DNA from: an uncultured Lachnospiraceae bacterium | Lineage (GTDB): Bacteria; Bacillota; Clostridia; Lachnospirales; Lachnospiraceae | Assembly (NCBI GenBank): GCA_934293575.1 | Contig: CAKQYU010000005.1 | Span: 1 to 64,000, forward strand | DNA: 64,000 nt | Direction: 5' to 3' | In this document: positions 10,059 to 17,996 of the stretch, piece after piece | Layout of the letters: each line of letters begins with the position of its first letter | Numbering within the stretch: position 1 is the first letter of the stretch | Translations under genes and position numbers: made by a program | The notes under the pieces: model-generated | Databases searched by the model: none | The model's input: only the letters and a program-made list of their open reading frames with translations | Told to the model about the DNA's origin: nothing

Positions 10059-10361
10059 TTACTTATTATTTTTATCTCTTTTATATTCACCATGTTTTGC
10101 AACATTATGAAATAAAAATCCAAAACATATTAAAATGACGCCAATGCAGTCTATCATATAATTTTTTGTAACAATACCAAATATCAGGCCGATTATTCCC
10201 GCTACATATTCAATATATGCATTTACCTTAAATCTCTTTATGTAACTGTAATCTTCTTCCTGTTCCAGCTGATTTTGTTGTTTTAGTTTATTTTTCTGGC
10301 GAATCTGATTTTTGAGAAATTCTAAATCTTCATCAATCTGTTCATTCTTTTCTTCACTCAT
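10059..10361 (-). CDS. Small membrane protein of unknown function in the dnaN-recF interval
   Basis: I do not recognise a named family. The 100-residue product has a highly charged, Gln/Glu/Lys-rich N-terminal half (residues 1-45, coiled-coil-like). Two hydrophobic segments follow, near residues 49-66 and 70-87, then a short basic tail. This predicts a hairpin membrane protein with a cytoplasmic helical domain. It is codirectional with dnaN upstream (26-nt gap) and the S4 gene downstream (14-nt gap), so it is almost certainly in the dnaA-dnaN-recF-gyrBA operon. Most Firmicutes have no gene here. Confidence 0.7.
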   Translation of the reverse strand: MSEEKNEQIDEDLEFLKNQIRQKNKLKQQNQLEQEEDYSYIKRFKVNAYIEYVAGIIGLIFGIVTKNYMIDCIGVILICFGFLFHNVAKHGEYKRDKNNK

Positions 10362-10387
10362 ATAAATTTCCTTTTCATTCTAATCAC

Positions 10388-11491
10388 TTAAGCTGCAATA
10401 CTTACAGGTAAAATTAAATAAATATATGAATTATCTTCATTTCTTATGAAACAAGGAGACTTGGAATTCATCATATAAATATCTATTTCTTCATCATCAA
10501 TTACCCGCAATGCATCCATCAAAAACTTTGGATTAAATCCGATTTTTAAATCTTTTCCTTCTTTGTTGATTTCGATTTCCTCATTCATAGAACCAATTGC
10601 AGTATTGATTTTCATATAAATACTGTTATTTTCAATATTCAGTATAATTGGTTTTTTGTCCGATTCTTTAATAAATAAAGATGCACGGTCAATACAGTTT
10701 GCAAATTCTTTTTTATTGATTCTTAATTTTGTTTCATAATCACTTGATAGCATCTGATCAATTTTATAGAATTCACCTTCCAATAATCTTGATACTACTT
10801 TTGTATTATCATATTCAAATAAAATATGTTTATTGGTTACATAAACATTAACATCGTCTTCTGTACCACCATTTAATATTTTGCTTATCTCTATTAAAGT
10901 TTTTCCGGGAATTATAACTTTAAATCCATCGTAGCTTTCCTTTAACTGTACTTTACGAATCGATATACGATGTCCATCCAAAGAAACAACCTTTAATATG
11001 TCATTATTTACTTCAAATAATTCTCCTGTCATGATTTTGGTAGCTTCCTGATCCGAAATACTGAAAATTGTCTGACGGATTAATTCTTTTAATGTAAACT
11101 GAGAAAGCGTAATAGATTTGTTTTTCTCAACTTCCGGTAAATAATTAAAATCTTCTCCCGAAGTTCCCGGTATATTAAAGTTTGATCTTTCACAACGAAT
11201 ATTAGCCTGTGAATTTGCATTTGTTTCAATTAATACTTCACTGTCCGGAAGTTTACGAATAATCTCACTGAATAATTTTGCATCTAATGCAACTCTTCCA
11301 GGTTCTTTCACATCGCTTTCTATAATAGTCTCAATACCAAGCTCAATATCATTAGCAATCAATTTTACATCATTTAAGGATGCCTCAATTAATATACATT
11401 GTAAATTTGACATTGTGCTTTTGGTTGATACTGCTTTCGATACAATATTAATACCATTCATTAATGCTTGTTTGGAACAACTAATCTTCAT
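10388..11491 (-). CDS. dnaN: DNA polymerase III beta sliding clamp
   Basis: A 367-residue beta clamp of typical length, starting MKISCSKQALM and ending in the conserved YLILPVSI type tail. Three repeats of the clamp fold are expected, and features such as SLDGHRISI near residue 175 and FNPKFLMDAL near 318 are family hallmarks. The dimeric ring tethers polymerase III to DNA. It lies just beyond the origin trinucleotide array, downstream of dnaA. AAAGGAG precedes the ATG. Confidence 0.97.
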   Translation of the reverse strand: MKISCSKQALMNGINIVSKAVSTKSTMSNLQCILIEASLNDVKLIANDIELGIETIIESDVKEPGRVALDAKLFSEIIRKLPDSEVLIETNANSQANIRCERSNFNIPGTSGEDFNYLPEVEKNKSITLSQFTLKELIRQTIFSISDQEATKIMTGELFEVNNDILKVVSLDGHRISIRKVQLKESYDGFKVIIPGKTLIEISKILNGGTEDDVNVYVTNKHILFEYDNTKVVSRLLEGEFYKIDQMLSSDYETKLRINKKEFANCIDRASLFIKESDKKPIILNIENNSIYMKINTAIGSMNEEIEINKEGKDLKIGFNPKFLMDALRVIDDEEIDIYMMNSKSPCFIRNEDNSYIYLILPVSIAA

Positions 11492-11554
11492 TGTGTAAAA
11501 CTCCTTTCAACTGTCTGTTGGTGAAAAATTCATAATAATGTTACTAAATAAATG

Positions 11555-11575
11555 TAGTAGTAGTAGTAGTAGTAA
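11555..11575 (+). promoter_or_regulatory. DnaA-trio-like array at the unwinding region
   Basis: Six uninterrupted TAG trinucleotides (11555-11572) are followed by TAA. In Bacillus subtilis, repeated trinucleotides of this kind in the dnaA-dnaN gap bind DnaA on single strands during origin opening. Position, strand relative to dnaA, and the AT-rich flank towards dnaN all agree. The array is unusually perfect, since trio arrays are often degenerate. Confidence 0.75.
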
Positions 11576-11730
11576 ACTTTATAATGTGCAAAAGTGGATG
11601 AAAGCCTTATATTTAAAGATAAATCTGATGTTCAAAATTTGTATAAAAGCTTTCGTGAAATATTTGTGAAACGTTTTATAGATTCAGAAAATAATTTTAA
11701 GTTAAACATTTATCTGATTCAAAATCACAG

Positions 11731-11739
11731 TTATCCACC
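11731..11739 (+). promoter_or_regulatory. DnaA box (one mismatch)
   Basis: TTATCCACC matches the consensus TTATCCACA at eight of nine positions and belongs to the box cluster beside the dnaA stop codon. Confidence 0.75.
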
Positions 11740-11752
11740 TGAAATATTTAAA

Positions 11753-11761
11753 TTATCCACA
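11753..11761 (+). promoter_or_regulatory. DnaA box (perfect)
   Basis: An exact TTATCCACA, 13 bp from the preceding box in the same orientation. Confidence 0.88.
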
Positions 11762-11787
11762 CATATATACAAGGTTTTTCATAAAAA

Positions 11788-11796
11788 TGTGGATAA
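11788..11796 (-). promoter_or_regulatory. DnaA box (perfect), abutting the dnaA stop codon
   Basis: TGTGGATAA on the plus strand is a perfect consensus box in the opposite orientation to the previous two. It directly touches the stop codon of dnaA at 11797. Confidence 0.88.
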
Positions 11797-13161
11797 TTAC
11801 AGTTCAAATCCAATTTTTTTAATAATTGCTTCTATTGTCTGTTTCATATTAGGGTCTCTTTTTATAAGAGATTCGATTTTGTCGACTCCGTTTAAAACTG
11901 TTGAGTGATCTCTGCCTCCGACACAGTCGCCTACCTGTTTTAAAGAATATTGAGCCATATATTTTCTGCATATGTACATAACAATCTGTCTGGCTGTTGC
12001 AATATTCTGACTGCGCTTTGATGAAACAATGTCGGAATATGGTACACCCATATGATCCGATACCACGTTAATAACATGATCCGGTGTGATTTCCTGAACA
12101 TCTTTGGAAATGATGTCGGCGAGGATACCTTCTGCATCTTCAACGGAAAAATCTTTGTTGAGCTTTGCGTAAATACTTATTTTATTTAAGGCACCTTCCA
12201 ATTCTCTTATATTAGAAACAACATTTTCCGCAATATACTGTAATATACTTTCGTCTATAACAATATTATTTTCTTCAGACTTCTGTTTTAAAATTGCCAT
12301 ACGCGTTTCGTAATCGGGAGCGTGAATATCTACCGGAACACCCCATTCTAATCTGGTACGCATTCTTTCCTCTAAAGTTTTGATTTCTTTCGGAGGCTGG
12401 TCAGAAGAAATAATAATCTGTTTGTTTGAATTGTATAAATCGTTAAAAGTATTAAAGAATTCCGTCTGGGTTGCATCTTTACCCATAACAAACTGAATAT
12501 CATCTATAATTAAAACATCCAAATTACGATATTTTGCACGAAGTTCTTCTGATTTGTTATGTTGTATGGATTCAATTACTTCATTTGTAAAGGTTTCACT
12601 TGTTACATATAAAACCTTCATATCCGGATTGTGTGTGATAATATGGTGCGCAATTGCCTGCATTAAATGTGTTTTACCCAATCCGGCGCCACCATATAAA
12701 AACAGTGGATTATAGGTTGAAGCCGGTTCTTCGGCAACGGCAACGCATGCAGCATGAGCATGTCTGTTATTATCACCGATAACAAAAGTATCAAAAGTAT
12801 ATTTTAAGTTTAAGTTACTTTTTTCTAAGGACATTTTAATGTGTCCATCCATGTCTTCATCTTTAATTGTGTTAGGTTCATTGCTGATTTCTTCACCTTC
12901 TACACAATAAATTACTTCAAAACTTTGGTTCATGGTAGCTTCAATTGCGGATTGAAGATAAATATCATACATTTTTTTTCTGATGAAAGTAAGTCCTCTT
13001 TCCCCAAGCTTTGCCTCAATCGATAAAACAATTGTGGTATCATTGGCATCTTTGATGGATAAAGGTTTAATCCATGTATTAATCATCATATGTGATACAT
13101 CATATTCAGTTTCAAGAAGATAAAGAATATTATCCCATTGTTCTAATAATTTTTCTTTCAT
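11797..13161 (-). CDS. dnaA: Chromosomal replication initiator DnaA
   Basis: A 454-residue initiator with the full four-domain layout. Domain I spans residues 1-80 and is followed by a short linker. The AAA+ domain has Walker A GGAGLGKTHLMQAI near residue 157 and Walker B VLIIDDIQF near 219. The C-terminal helix-turn-helix carries the DnaA signature GGRDHSTVLNGVDKI near 420. It binds the boxes on both sides of its own gene and opens the duplex. The ATG is preceded by AAGGGATG. Confidence 0.98.
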   Translation of the reverse strand: MKEKLLEQWDNILYLLETEYDVSHMMINTWIKPLSIKDANDTTIVLSIEAKLGERGLTFIRKKMYDIYLQSAIEATMNQSFEVIYCVEGEEISNEPNTIKDEDMDGHIKMSLEKSNLNLKYTFDTFVIGDNNRHAHAACVAVAEEPASTYNPLFLYGGAGLGKTHLMQAIAHHIITHNPDMKVLYVTSETFTNEVIESIQHNKSEELRAKYRNLDVLIIDDIQFVMGKDATQTEFFNTFNDLYNSNKQIIISSDQPPKEIKTLEERMRTRLEWGVPVDIHAPDYETRMAILKQKSEENNIVIDESILQYIAENVVSNIRELEGALNKISIYAKLNKDFSVEDAEGILADIISKDVQEITPDHVINVVSDHMGVPYSDIVSSKRSQNIATARQIVMYICRKYMAQYSLKQVGDCVGGRDHSTVLNGVDKIESLIKRDPNMKQTIEAIIKKIGFEL

Positions 13162-13243
13162 ATTCTACATCCCTTATTGATATTCTAAAGGGTAAATAAC
13201 CGGGAAGGCATAATTACCCATATAAGCATAAACATACTCATTT

Positions 13244-13272
13244 ATAATACTATAAAAGTCGCTTTTTTTCAA
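13244..13272 (-). promoter_or_regulatory. Probable dnaA promoter
   Basis: On the minus strand, TTGAAA (13272-13267) and TATTAT (13249-13244) are separated by exactly 17 bp, about 85 bp upstream of the dnaA start. It lies downstream of the box cluster at 13331-13437, which would allow DnaA autoregulation. Confidence 0.7.
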
Positions 13273-13330
13273 GTTGAATAGGGGCATAATAAATGATAAA
13301 AATTTATTATGTAAAGTGAAAAAATGAAAA

Positions 13331-13339
13331 TGTGGATAA
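13331..13339 (-). promoter_or_regulatory. DnaA box (perfect)
   Basis: TGTGGATAA on the plus strand, an exact consensus box about 170 bp upstream of dnaA. Confidence 0.85.
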
Positions 13340-13405
13340 ATAATTTGTGTTTAAAATGTGAAAAATTGGGAATAAAATATAGAAATAAACAAAAAAAATA
13401 CATAG

Positions 13406-13437
13406 TTATCCACAAGTTATTCACAATTTGTGGAAAA
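13406..13437. promoter_or_regulatory. Cluster of three DnaA boxes
   Basis: The cluster comprises TTATCCACA at 13406-13414 (perfect), TTATTCACA at 13417-13425 (one mismatch) and inverted TGTGGAAAA at 13429-13437 (one mismatch). They are spaced by 2 and 3 bp. Such dense packing is typical of a cooperative DnaA-binding cluster. Confidence 0.85.
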
Positions 13438-13543
13438 GTTATGTAAACAGTTTAAGTAAATAGTCATTTATTTTTATCAAAATACAATATATTGTGGTTT
13501 GCCGAAATTTAAAGAAAAACAAGGTAAAAAACGAAAGAATTGC

Positions 13544-13572
13544 TTGACTTACAGGGCTTTTTTTAATATAAT
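13544..13572 (+). promoter_or_regulatory. rpmH operon promoter
   Basis: TTGACT (13544-13549) and TATAAT (13567-13572) with a 17-bp spacer give a near-consensus vegetative promoter 38 bp upstream of the rpmH start codon. Confidence 0.88.
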
Positions 13573-13609
13573 GTGCTAGATGTTTTCATAAAAAAGGAGG
13601 TGTATTTGA

Positions 13610-13744
13610 ATGAAGATGACATTTCAGCCGAAGAAGAGACAGAGATCTAAGGTTCATGGTTTTAGAAAAAGAATGAGCACAGCAAATGGAAGAAAAGTTT
13701 TGGCCGCTAGACGTGCTAAAGGTAGAAAGCGTTTATCAGCTTAG
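13610..13744 (+). CDS. rpmH: 50S ribosomal protein L34
   Basis: A 44-codon gene beginning MKMTFQPKKRQRSKVHGF and ending KRLSA, very rich in Arg and Lys. It has the exact family length and the conserved TFQPKKRQR and RKVLAARRAKGRK segments. It is a component of the large ribosomal subunit. AAAGGAGGTG lies a good distance upstream of the ATG, and the near-consensus promoter directly precedes it. It leads the conserved rpmH-rnpA-yidD-yidC-jag cluster to the right of the origin. Confidence 0.97.
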   Translation: MKMTFQPKKRQRSKVHGFRKRMSTANGRKVLAARRAKGRKRLSA

Positions 13745-13770
13745 GTCACAAGTATGTGACCTTTTTCTTT
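13744..13770 (+). terminator. Terminator or attenuator between rpmH and rnpA
   Basis: GGTCACA-AGTA-TGTGACC forms a 7-bp stem that begins at the last base of the rpmH stop codon. It is followed by TTTTTCTTTT. It probably reduces transcription from the highly expressed rpmH into rnpA. Confidence 0.85.
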
Positions 13771-13789
13771 TATAGAGGATCATAATAAA

Positions 13790-14143
13790 ATGAAACAATT
13801 TATTTCTTTAAAGAACAGTTTAGAATTTGGAAATGTATATAAACAGGGGAAATCCTATGCTAACAAATACCTTGTTATGTATATAGCAGACAATAATTTG
13901 GAGATTAACAGACTTGGGATATCTGTTAGTAAAAAGGTGGGGAACAGTGTTGTACGCCATCGTATCACCAGATTGATTAGAGAGGCTTACCGCTTGAACC
14001 GGAATCAGTTAGCATCCGGAAAAGATATTGTGGTGGTGGCAAGAGTTAATTCTAAAGGTCATAACTATTGGGATATTGAAAGTGCATTTATCCATTTAGC
14101 TAAACTGCATCATATCGTAGTTTCTACAGATTCTGCACAGTAA
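13790..14143 (+). CDS. rnpA: Ribonuclease P protein component
   Basis: A 117-residue basic protein with the RnpA signature (GISVSKKVGNSVVRHRITR, then LIREAYR) near residues 43-69. It binds the RNase P RNA and helps it recognise pre-tRNA for 5' maturation. The catalytic RNA gene is not in this window. The gene is 45 nt beyond rpmH in its conserved place. The visible upstream element is a weak GAGG about 13 nt before the ATG. Confidence 0.95.
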   Translation: MKQFISLKNSLEFGNVYKQGKSYANKYLVMYIADNNLEINRLGISVSKKVGNSVVRHRITRLIREAYRLNRNQLASGKDIVVVARVNSKGHNYWDIESAFIHLAKLHHIVVSTDSAQ

Positions 14144-14233
14144 TTTTAATATCTTAAGGTTTCCATCAATATATTGTTTATAATAAGAAGAAAGAAAACA
14201 TCATAATTTGCAATATATAAGGAATGGTGAGGT

Positions 14234-14485
14234 ATGAATATTCTAAAAAATATTCTTATAAAAATGATTCAGTTTTATAAAATTTATTTATCTCCACTAA
14301 AACAGTACGGAAAATGCAAATATTATCCAACTTGTTCGAGTTATGCAATTGAGGCATTACAAGTACATGGTTTAATAAAGGGAAGTATATTAACAATTTG
14401 GAGAATATTAAGATGTAATCCATTTTCCAGAGGTGGATATGATCCGGTGCCACAAAAAGGTGGTAAATTATTTAGGAGGACTTAA
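14234..14485 (+). CDS. yidD: Membrane protein insertion efficiency factor YidD
   Basis: An 83-residue protein with the YidD pattern: an amphipathic N-terminal helix, then the cysteine-containing YYPTCSSYAIEA near residue 31 and RCNPFSRGGYDPVP near 60. It assists YidC-dependent membrane insertion. Its last codons (AGGAGG) double as the ribosome-binding site of yidC, so the two genes are tightly linked. Confidence 0.94.
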   Translation: MNILKNILIKMIQFYKIYLSPLKQYGKCKYYPTCSSYAIEALQVHGLIKGSILTIWRILRCNPFSRGGYDPVPQKGGKLFRRT

Positions 14486-14490
14486 TATTG

Positions 14491-15768
14491 ATGTTTTTAA
14501 CACAGCAAACAGGATTTTTAGGACCGTTTGCCTATGTATTAGGAAAATTATTTGAAATTATTTATAATTTGTTGGCTGACAGTAACGGAGTAGCTAATTT
14601 AGGTATTTGTATTATATTATTTACAATTGTAGTAAAATTGGTTTTATTCCCTCTTACATTTAAACAACAGAAATCTTCGAAAATTAATATGATGATTCAG
14701 CCTGAAATGCAGAAAATCCAGAAGAAATATAAGGATAAAAAAGATCAGGCTTCTATGATGAAACAGCAACAGGAAATTCAGGATTTATATGATAAATATG
14801 GAACTTCCATGACAAGCGGATGTCTTGGTACATTTATACAGTTACCGATTATCTATGCGTTATATCGTGTAATTCAGAAAATTCCTGCTTATGTTGCAGA
14901 TGTAAAAATGATGTATGAACCGATTGCACAGGGTGTATTAGATTCGCAGGGTGCAGATAAGGTATACAAATTTTTAACTGATTTTGTAAGTGATAACGGA
15001 ATTTCAAGTGCAAGTTATTCTATGTCACAATTAAAAAAATTTGTAGAATCCGGTTCAACAATTAGTGTTAATAATGTAATTGACGGTATTTCAAATTTTG
15101 GAGTAACACATTTACATGAATTGGCAGATGCTTTGAATTTAAATGTAAATAATTGCATTGACAGTATTGAAGAAATTTATACATTTTGCGGTATTAACAT
15201 TTCAGATGCACCGGGATTTAAGCTTGGATTACCTTTATTGATTCCTATTTTATCAGCATTATTCCAGTATCTTTCTATGAAGGTATCTATGAGCAGAAAC
15301 AGCAACAGTCAGGATACTTCAGCAACTATGATGAAGAGTATGTCAGTTACCATGCCTTTGATGTCATTTGTTATCTGTATTTCAATGCCTTCTTTTATCG
15401 GTATTTATTGGGCAACCAGTGCTGCAATTTCTATGTTGACACAGCTTATGGTAAATGCATATTATGACCATATCGATATGGATGAATTATTGGAAAAACA
15501 GATGGAGAAGGCAGCAAAGAAAAAGAAAAAAGGCAAAAAATCATTTATGCAGAAAATGTTGGAATCATCTGAAGATATGCAGGAAGAGATGGAAAAAATG
15601 CAGGCAATGAGGGAAAATTCAACCAGATCTTTAAAAACGTATGTGCCATCGGAAGAATCAAAAAGTGCTGTTGAAAATAATACAAAGAAAGAGTACAAAA
15701 AAGGAAGTATTGGTTCAAAGGCAAATATTATGTTGAATTATAATAATCAGACAGATAAGGAGAAGTAA
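14491..15768 (+). CDS. yidC: Membrane protein insertase YidC
   Basis: A 425-residue YidC/Oxa1 insertase. The core begins near residue 35 with a hydrophobic helix, then LFPLTFKQQKSS and a charged coiled-coil hairpin rich in Gln and Lys (residues 65-105). GCLGTFIQLPIIYALYRVI follows and further helices run to residue 315. The periplasmic-type loop (residues 140-240) is longer than in Bacillus SpoIIIJ, and the C-terminal tail is long and Lys-rich, as often seen where it contacts ribosomes. No lipoprotein cysteine is seen at the N terminus. AGGAGG is 11 nt before this ATG; a TTG at 14488 is an equally possible start. Confidence 0.92.
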   Translation: MFLTQQTGFLGPFAYVLGKLFEIIYNLLADSNGVANLGICIILFTIVVKLVLFPLTFKQQKSSKINMMIQPEMQKIQKKYKDKKDQASMMKQQQEIQDLYDKYGTSMTSGCLGTFIQLPIIYALYRVIQKIPAYVADVKMMYEPIAQGVLDSQGADKVYKFLTDFVSDNGISSASYSMSQLKKFVESGSTISVNNVIDGISNFGVTHLHELADALNLNVNNCIDSIEEIYTFCGINISDAPGFKLGLPLLIPILSALFQYLSMKVSMSRNSNSQDTSATMMKSMSVTMPLMSFVICISMPSFIGIYWATSAAISMLTQLMVNAYYDHIDMDELLEKQMEKAAKKKKKGKKSFMQKMLESSEDMQEEMEKMQAMRENSTRSLKTYVPSEESKSAVENNTKKEYKKGSIGSKANIMLNYNNQTDKEK

Positions 15769-15769
15769 A

Positions 15770-16462
15770 ATGGATTACAAAGAGTTTAAGGCAAAAACTG
15801 TAGAAGAAGCTGTAACCGCAGCATCTGTTGCATTTGGTGTAACAAGTGAGTTATTAGACTATGAAGTAATTGAAAAGGGTTCTACAGGATTTTTGGGTAT
15901 TGGAGCAAAATCAGCAGTTATTAAAGCAAAGGTTGCTGATAAGCCGGAAGAAGAAAAAACATTGGTTGATAAAACAGGAGATTATTTAGATTCTTTATTC
16001 AAGGCAATGGATATCGAAACAAAATATACAATTGAATTTGATGAAGAAAATAATAATATGAATATTGATTTAGAAGGACCTGAAATGGGAATTTTAATCG
16101 GTAAAAGAGGACAAACATTAGATGCATTACAGTATTTAATTGGATTGTATGTACGTAAAGAGAATAAATTAATGAATGGTAATACAGAATCATCAGAAGA
16201 TGAGGATGAAAAGAAAGATAATTATATCCATGTAAAAGTTGATACGGAAAATTATCGTGCAAGAAGAAAAGATACTTTGGAAAATCTTGCAAAGAATATT
16301 GCATTTAAGGTTAAAAGAAGCAGAAGAAGTGTTACTTTAGAACCAATGAATCCGTATGAAAGAAGAATTATCCATTCTGCTTTACAGAATGATAAATATG
16401 TTGCAACCAGAAGTGAAGGAGAAGAACCTTATCGTAAGGTTGTAGTTTATTTGAAAAAATAA
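15770..16462 (+). CDS. jag: Jag/KhpB RNA-binding protein
   Basis: A 230-residue protein with three expected parts. An N-terminal Jag-N domain (residues 1-55) includes the GSTGFLGIGAK motif. A KH domain around residues 75-155 has GILIGKRGQTLDALQ. A C-terminal R3H domain (about 165-230) has EPMNPYERRIIHSAL. Jag/KhpB binds RNA and pairs with KhpA to influence cell division and elongation in related Firmicutes. An acidic insertion (about residues 142-153) interrupts the KH region. The gene begins one base after the yidC stop codon, implying coupling. Confidence 0.93.
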   Translation: MDYKEFKAKTVEEAVTAASVAFGVTSELLDYEVIEKGSTGFLGIGAKSAVIKAKVADKPEEEKTLVDKTGDYLDSLFKAMDIETKYTIEFDEENNNMNIDLEGPEMGILIGKRGQTLDALQYLIGLYVRKENKLMNGNTESSEDEDEKKDNYIHVKVDTENYRARRKDTLENLAKNIAFKVKRSRRSVTLEPMNPYERRIIHSALQNDKYVATRSEGEEPYRKVVVYLKK

Positions 16463-16480
16463 TAATTCAAAATTATTTAT

Positions 16481-16519
16481 CCTCTCTGTAATTTTACAGA
16501 GGGGATTTTTTATTTTTTG
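16481..16519 (+). terminator. Rho-independent terminator after jag
   Basis: A 10-bp stem (CCTCTCTGTA with TACAGAGGGG, one wobble pair) and a 4-nt loop are followed by a long T-rich tract. It closes the rpmH-jag transcription unit. Confidence 0.9.
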
Positions 16520-16591
16520 CAGATATACAATTATAAAAAATTAATGTATAATACCATTGGTTTATTATGATAGAAATTGAGGATAGAAGAT

Positions 16592-17974
16592 ATGATAAAT
16601 AATCTTTCAGATACAATAGCTGCAATTGCAACAGGTATGAATCAGGGTGGGATTGGTGTAATCCGTGTAAGTGGTGAACATGCAATTGAAATAGTAGATT
16701 CTGTTTTTATACCTAAAAAAGCAGGAAAAGAAGTTAAAAATTTAAAAACATACACAGCTGCATATGGAAATATTGTTGATGAAGATGTAATAGATGAAGT
16801 TATTGTATTATTGATGAAAGCACCTGCCTCTTATACAAAAGAAGATGTTGTAGAAATTGACTGCCATGGTGGTTTGGAAGTAATGAAAAAAATATTGCAT
16901 TTATTATTAAAAAAAGGTGCAAGATTGGCAGAACCGGGCGAATTTACAAAAAGAGCTTTTTTGAACGGAAGAATTGATTTATCACAGGCAGAATCTGTTA
17001 TGGACTTAATATCTGCAAGAAATGAATTGGCTGCTAAAACAGCAATTTCCCAGTTAAAAGGACATTTAAAAGATAAAATAACCCAATTGAGAAAAGAATT
17101 AATTCATAATATTGCTTTTATCGAATCTGCGTTAGATGATCCGGAGCATTATAGTTTAGATGGATTTTCAGAAAAATTAAATAAGATACTTGAAGATATG
17201 GAACAGCAGATTAAGCATTTGATTATGACTGCAGATGATGGAAAAATGATGAAAGAGGGAATAAAAACTGTAATTTTAGGAAAACCAAATGCAGGAAAAT
17301 CTTCTGTTTTAAATACATTAATGGGAAAAGAAAGGGCAATTGTTACAGATGTTGCCGGTACAACAAGAGATACATTGGAAGAGTTTATTTCAATTAATGG
17401 AATTCCACTTAATATTATTGATACGGCCGGTATCCGAAAAACGGATGATATTGTAGAAAAAATCGGTGTTGATAAATCCATGAAAGAAATGGAAGATGCG
17501 GATTTGATATTGTTTATTGTAGATTCCTCTATTCCTTTGGATGAAAATGATAAACAGATTATGAGCCGGATAAAAGATAAACAGGTTATTATTTTGCAAA
17601 ATAAATCCGATCTTTCAATGGTTGTAGCAAAAGAAGAAATCAATAAATATCTTGATAAACCTGTTATATTAATCAGTGCGAAAGAAAATACAGGTTTTGA
17701 AGAATTTTATGATATATTGAATGAAATGTTTTTCCATGGAAATCTTAAATTTAATGATGAAATATATATTACAAATATCCGACATAAAAATGCATTAATG
17801 GAAGCGCTTTCTTCTATTAAAATGGCACAGCAGAGTATTAAAGATGGAATGCCGGAGGATTTTTTATCAATTGATTTAATGGCAGCTTATGAAAAATTAG
17901 GCTATATTATTGGTGAATCCGTAGAAGATGATTTAGTAGATACAATTTTCAGAGAATTTTGTATGGGGAAATAG
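16592..17974 (+). CDS. mnmE: tRNA modification GTPase MnmE
   Basis: A 460-residue GTPase of normal length. The N-terminal tetrahydrofolate-binding domain includes GGIGVIRVSG. The G domain carries GKPNAGKSS (P-loop, near residue 227), DTAG (near 273) and NKSD. The C-terminal C-x-GK motif is CMGK at the very end. With MnmG it installs the carboxymethylaminomethyl group at U34 of certain tRNAs. A TTG five codons upstream is in frame, but GAGG is spaced for the ATG at 16592. Confidence 0.97.
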   Translation: MINNLSDTIAAIATGMNQGGIGVIRVSGEHAIEIVDSVFIPKKAGKEVKNLKTYTAAYGNIVDEDVIDEVIVLLMKAPASYTKEDVVEIDCHGGLEVMKKILHLLLKKGARLAEPGEFTKRAFLNGRIDLSQAESVMDLISARNELAAKTAISQLKGHLKDKITQLRKELIHNIAFIESALDDPEHYSLDGFSEKLNKILEDMEQQIKHLIMTADDGKMMKEGIKTVILGKPNAGKSSVLNTLMGKERAIVTDVAGTTRDTLEEFISINGIPLNIIDTAGIRKTDDIVEKIGVDKSMKEMEDADLILFIVDSSIPLDENDKQIMSRIKDKQVIILQNKSDLSMVVAKEEINKYLDKPVILISAKENTGFEEFYDILNEMFFHGNLKFNDEIYITNIRHKNALMEALSSIKMAQQSIKDGMPEDFLSIDLMAAYEKLGYIIGESVEDDLVDTIFREFCMGK

Positions 17975-17996
17975 ATAACATTTTGGAGGAAAAATT

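Larger units (their letters stand above)
11492..11796. other. oriC: Origin of replication, dnaA-dnaN intergenic part
   Basis: This 305-bp gap between dnaA and dnaN holds no convincing gene. It contains three DnaA boxes at the dnaA end, a tandem TAG array (11555-11575) near dnaN, and very AT-rich DNA flanking the array. A further weak box-like AGTGGATGA (two mismatches) lies at about 11594, between the array and the good boxes. The arrangement matches the unwinding side of Firmicute bipartite origins, with the trinucleotide array and AT-rich element next to dnaN. Confidence 0.85.
13162..13609. other. oriC: Origin of replication, dnaA-rpmH intergenic part
   Basis: This 448-bp gene-free gap contains four DnaA-box-like sites (13331-13437) and two divergent sigma-A-type promoters, for dnaA and for rpmH. 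The rest is AT-rich. With the dnaA-dnaN gap it forms a bipartite origin in which dnaA lies between two box clusters, as in Bacillus. No coding frame with a credible start and ribosome-binding site was found. Confidence 0.85.

Noticed and set aside
11555..11575. Reading the TAG run as an ordinary microsatellite
   Set aside because: Its position in the dnaA-dnaN gap, strand and AT-rich flank match known DnaA-trio elements, so a functional reading is preferred.
17149..17643. A 164-codon antisense frame inside mnmE
   Set aside because: It lies fully opposite a conserved gene, has a Ser/Ile-rich shadow composition and no ribosome-binding site.
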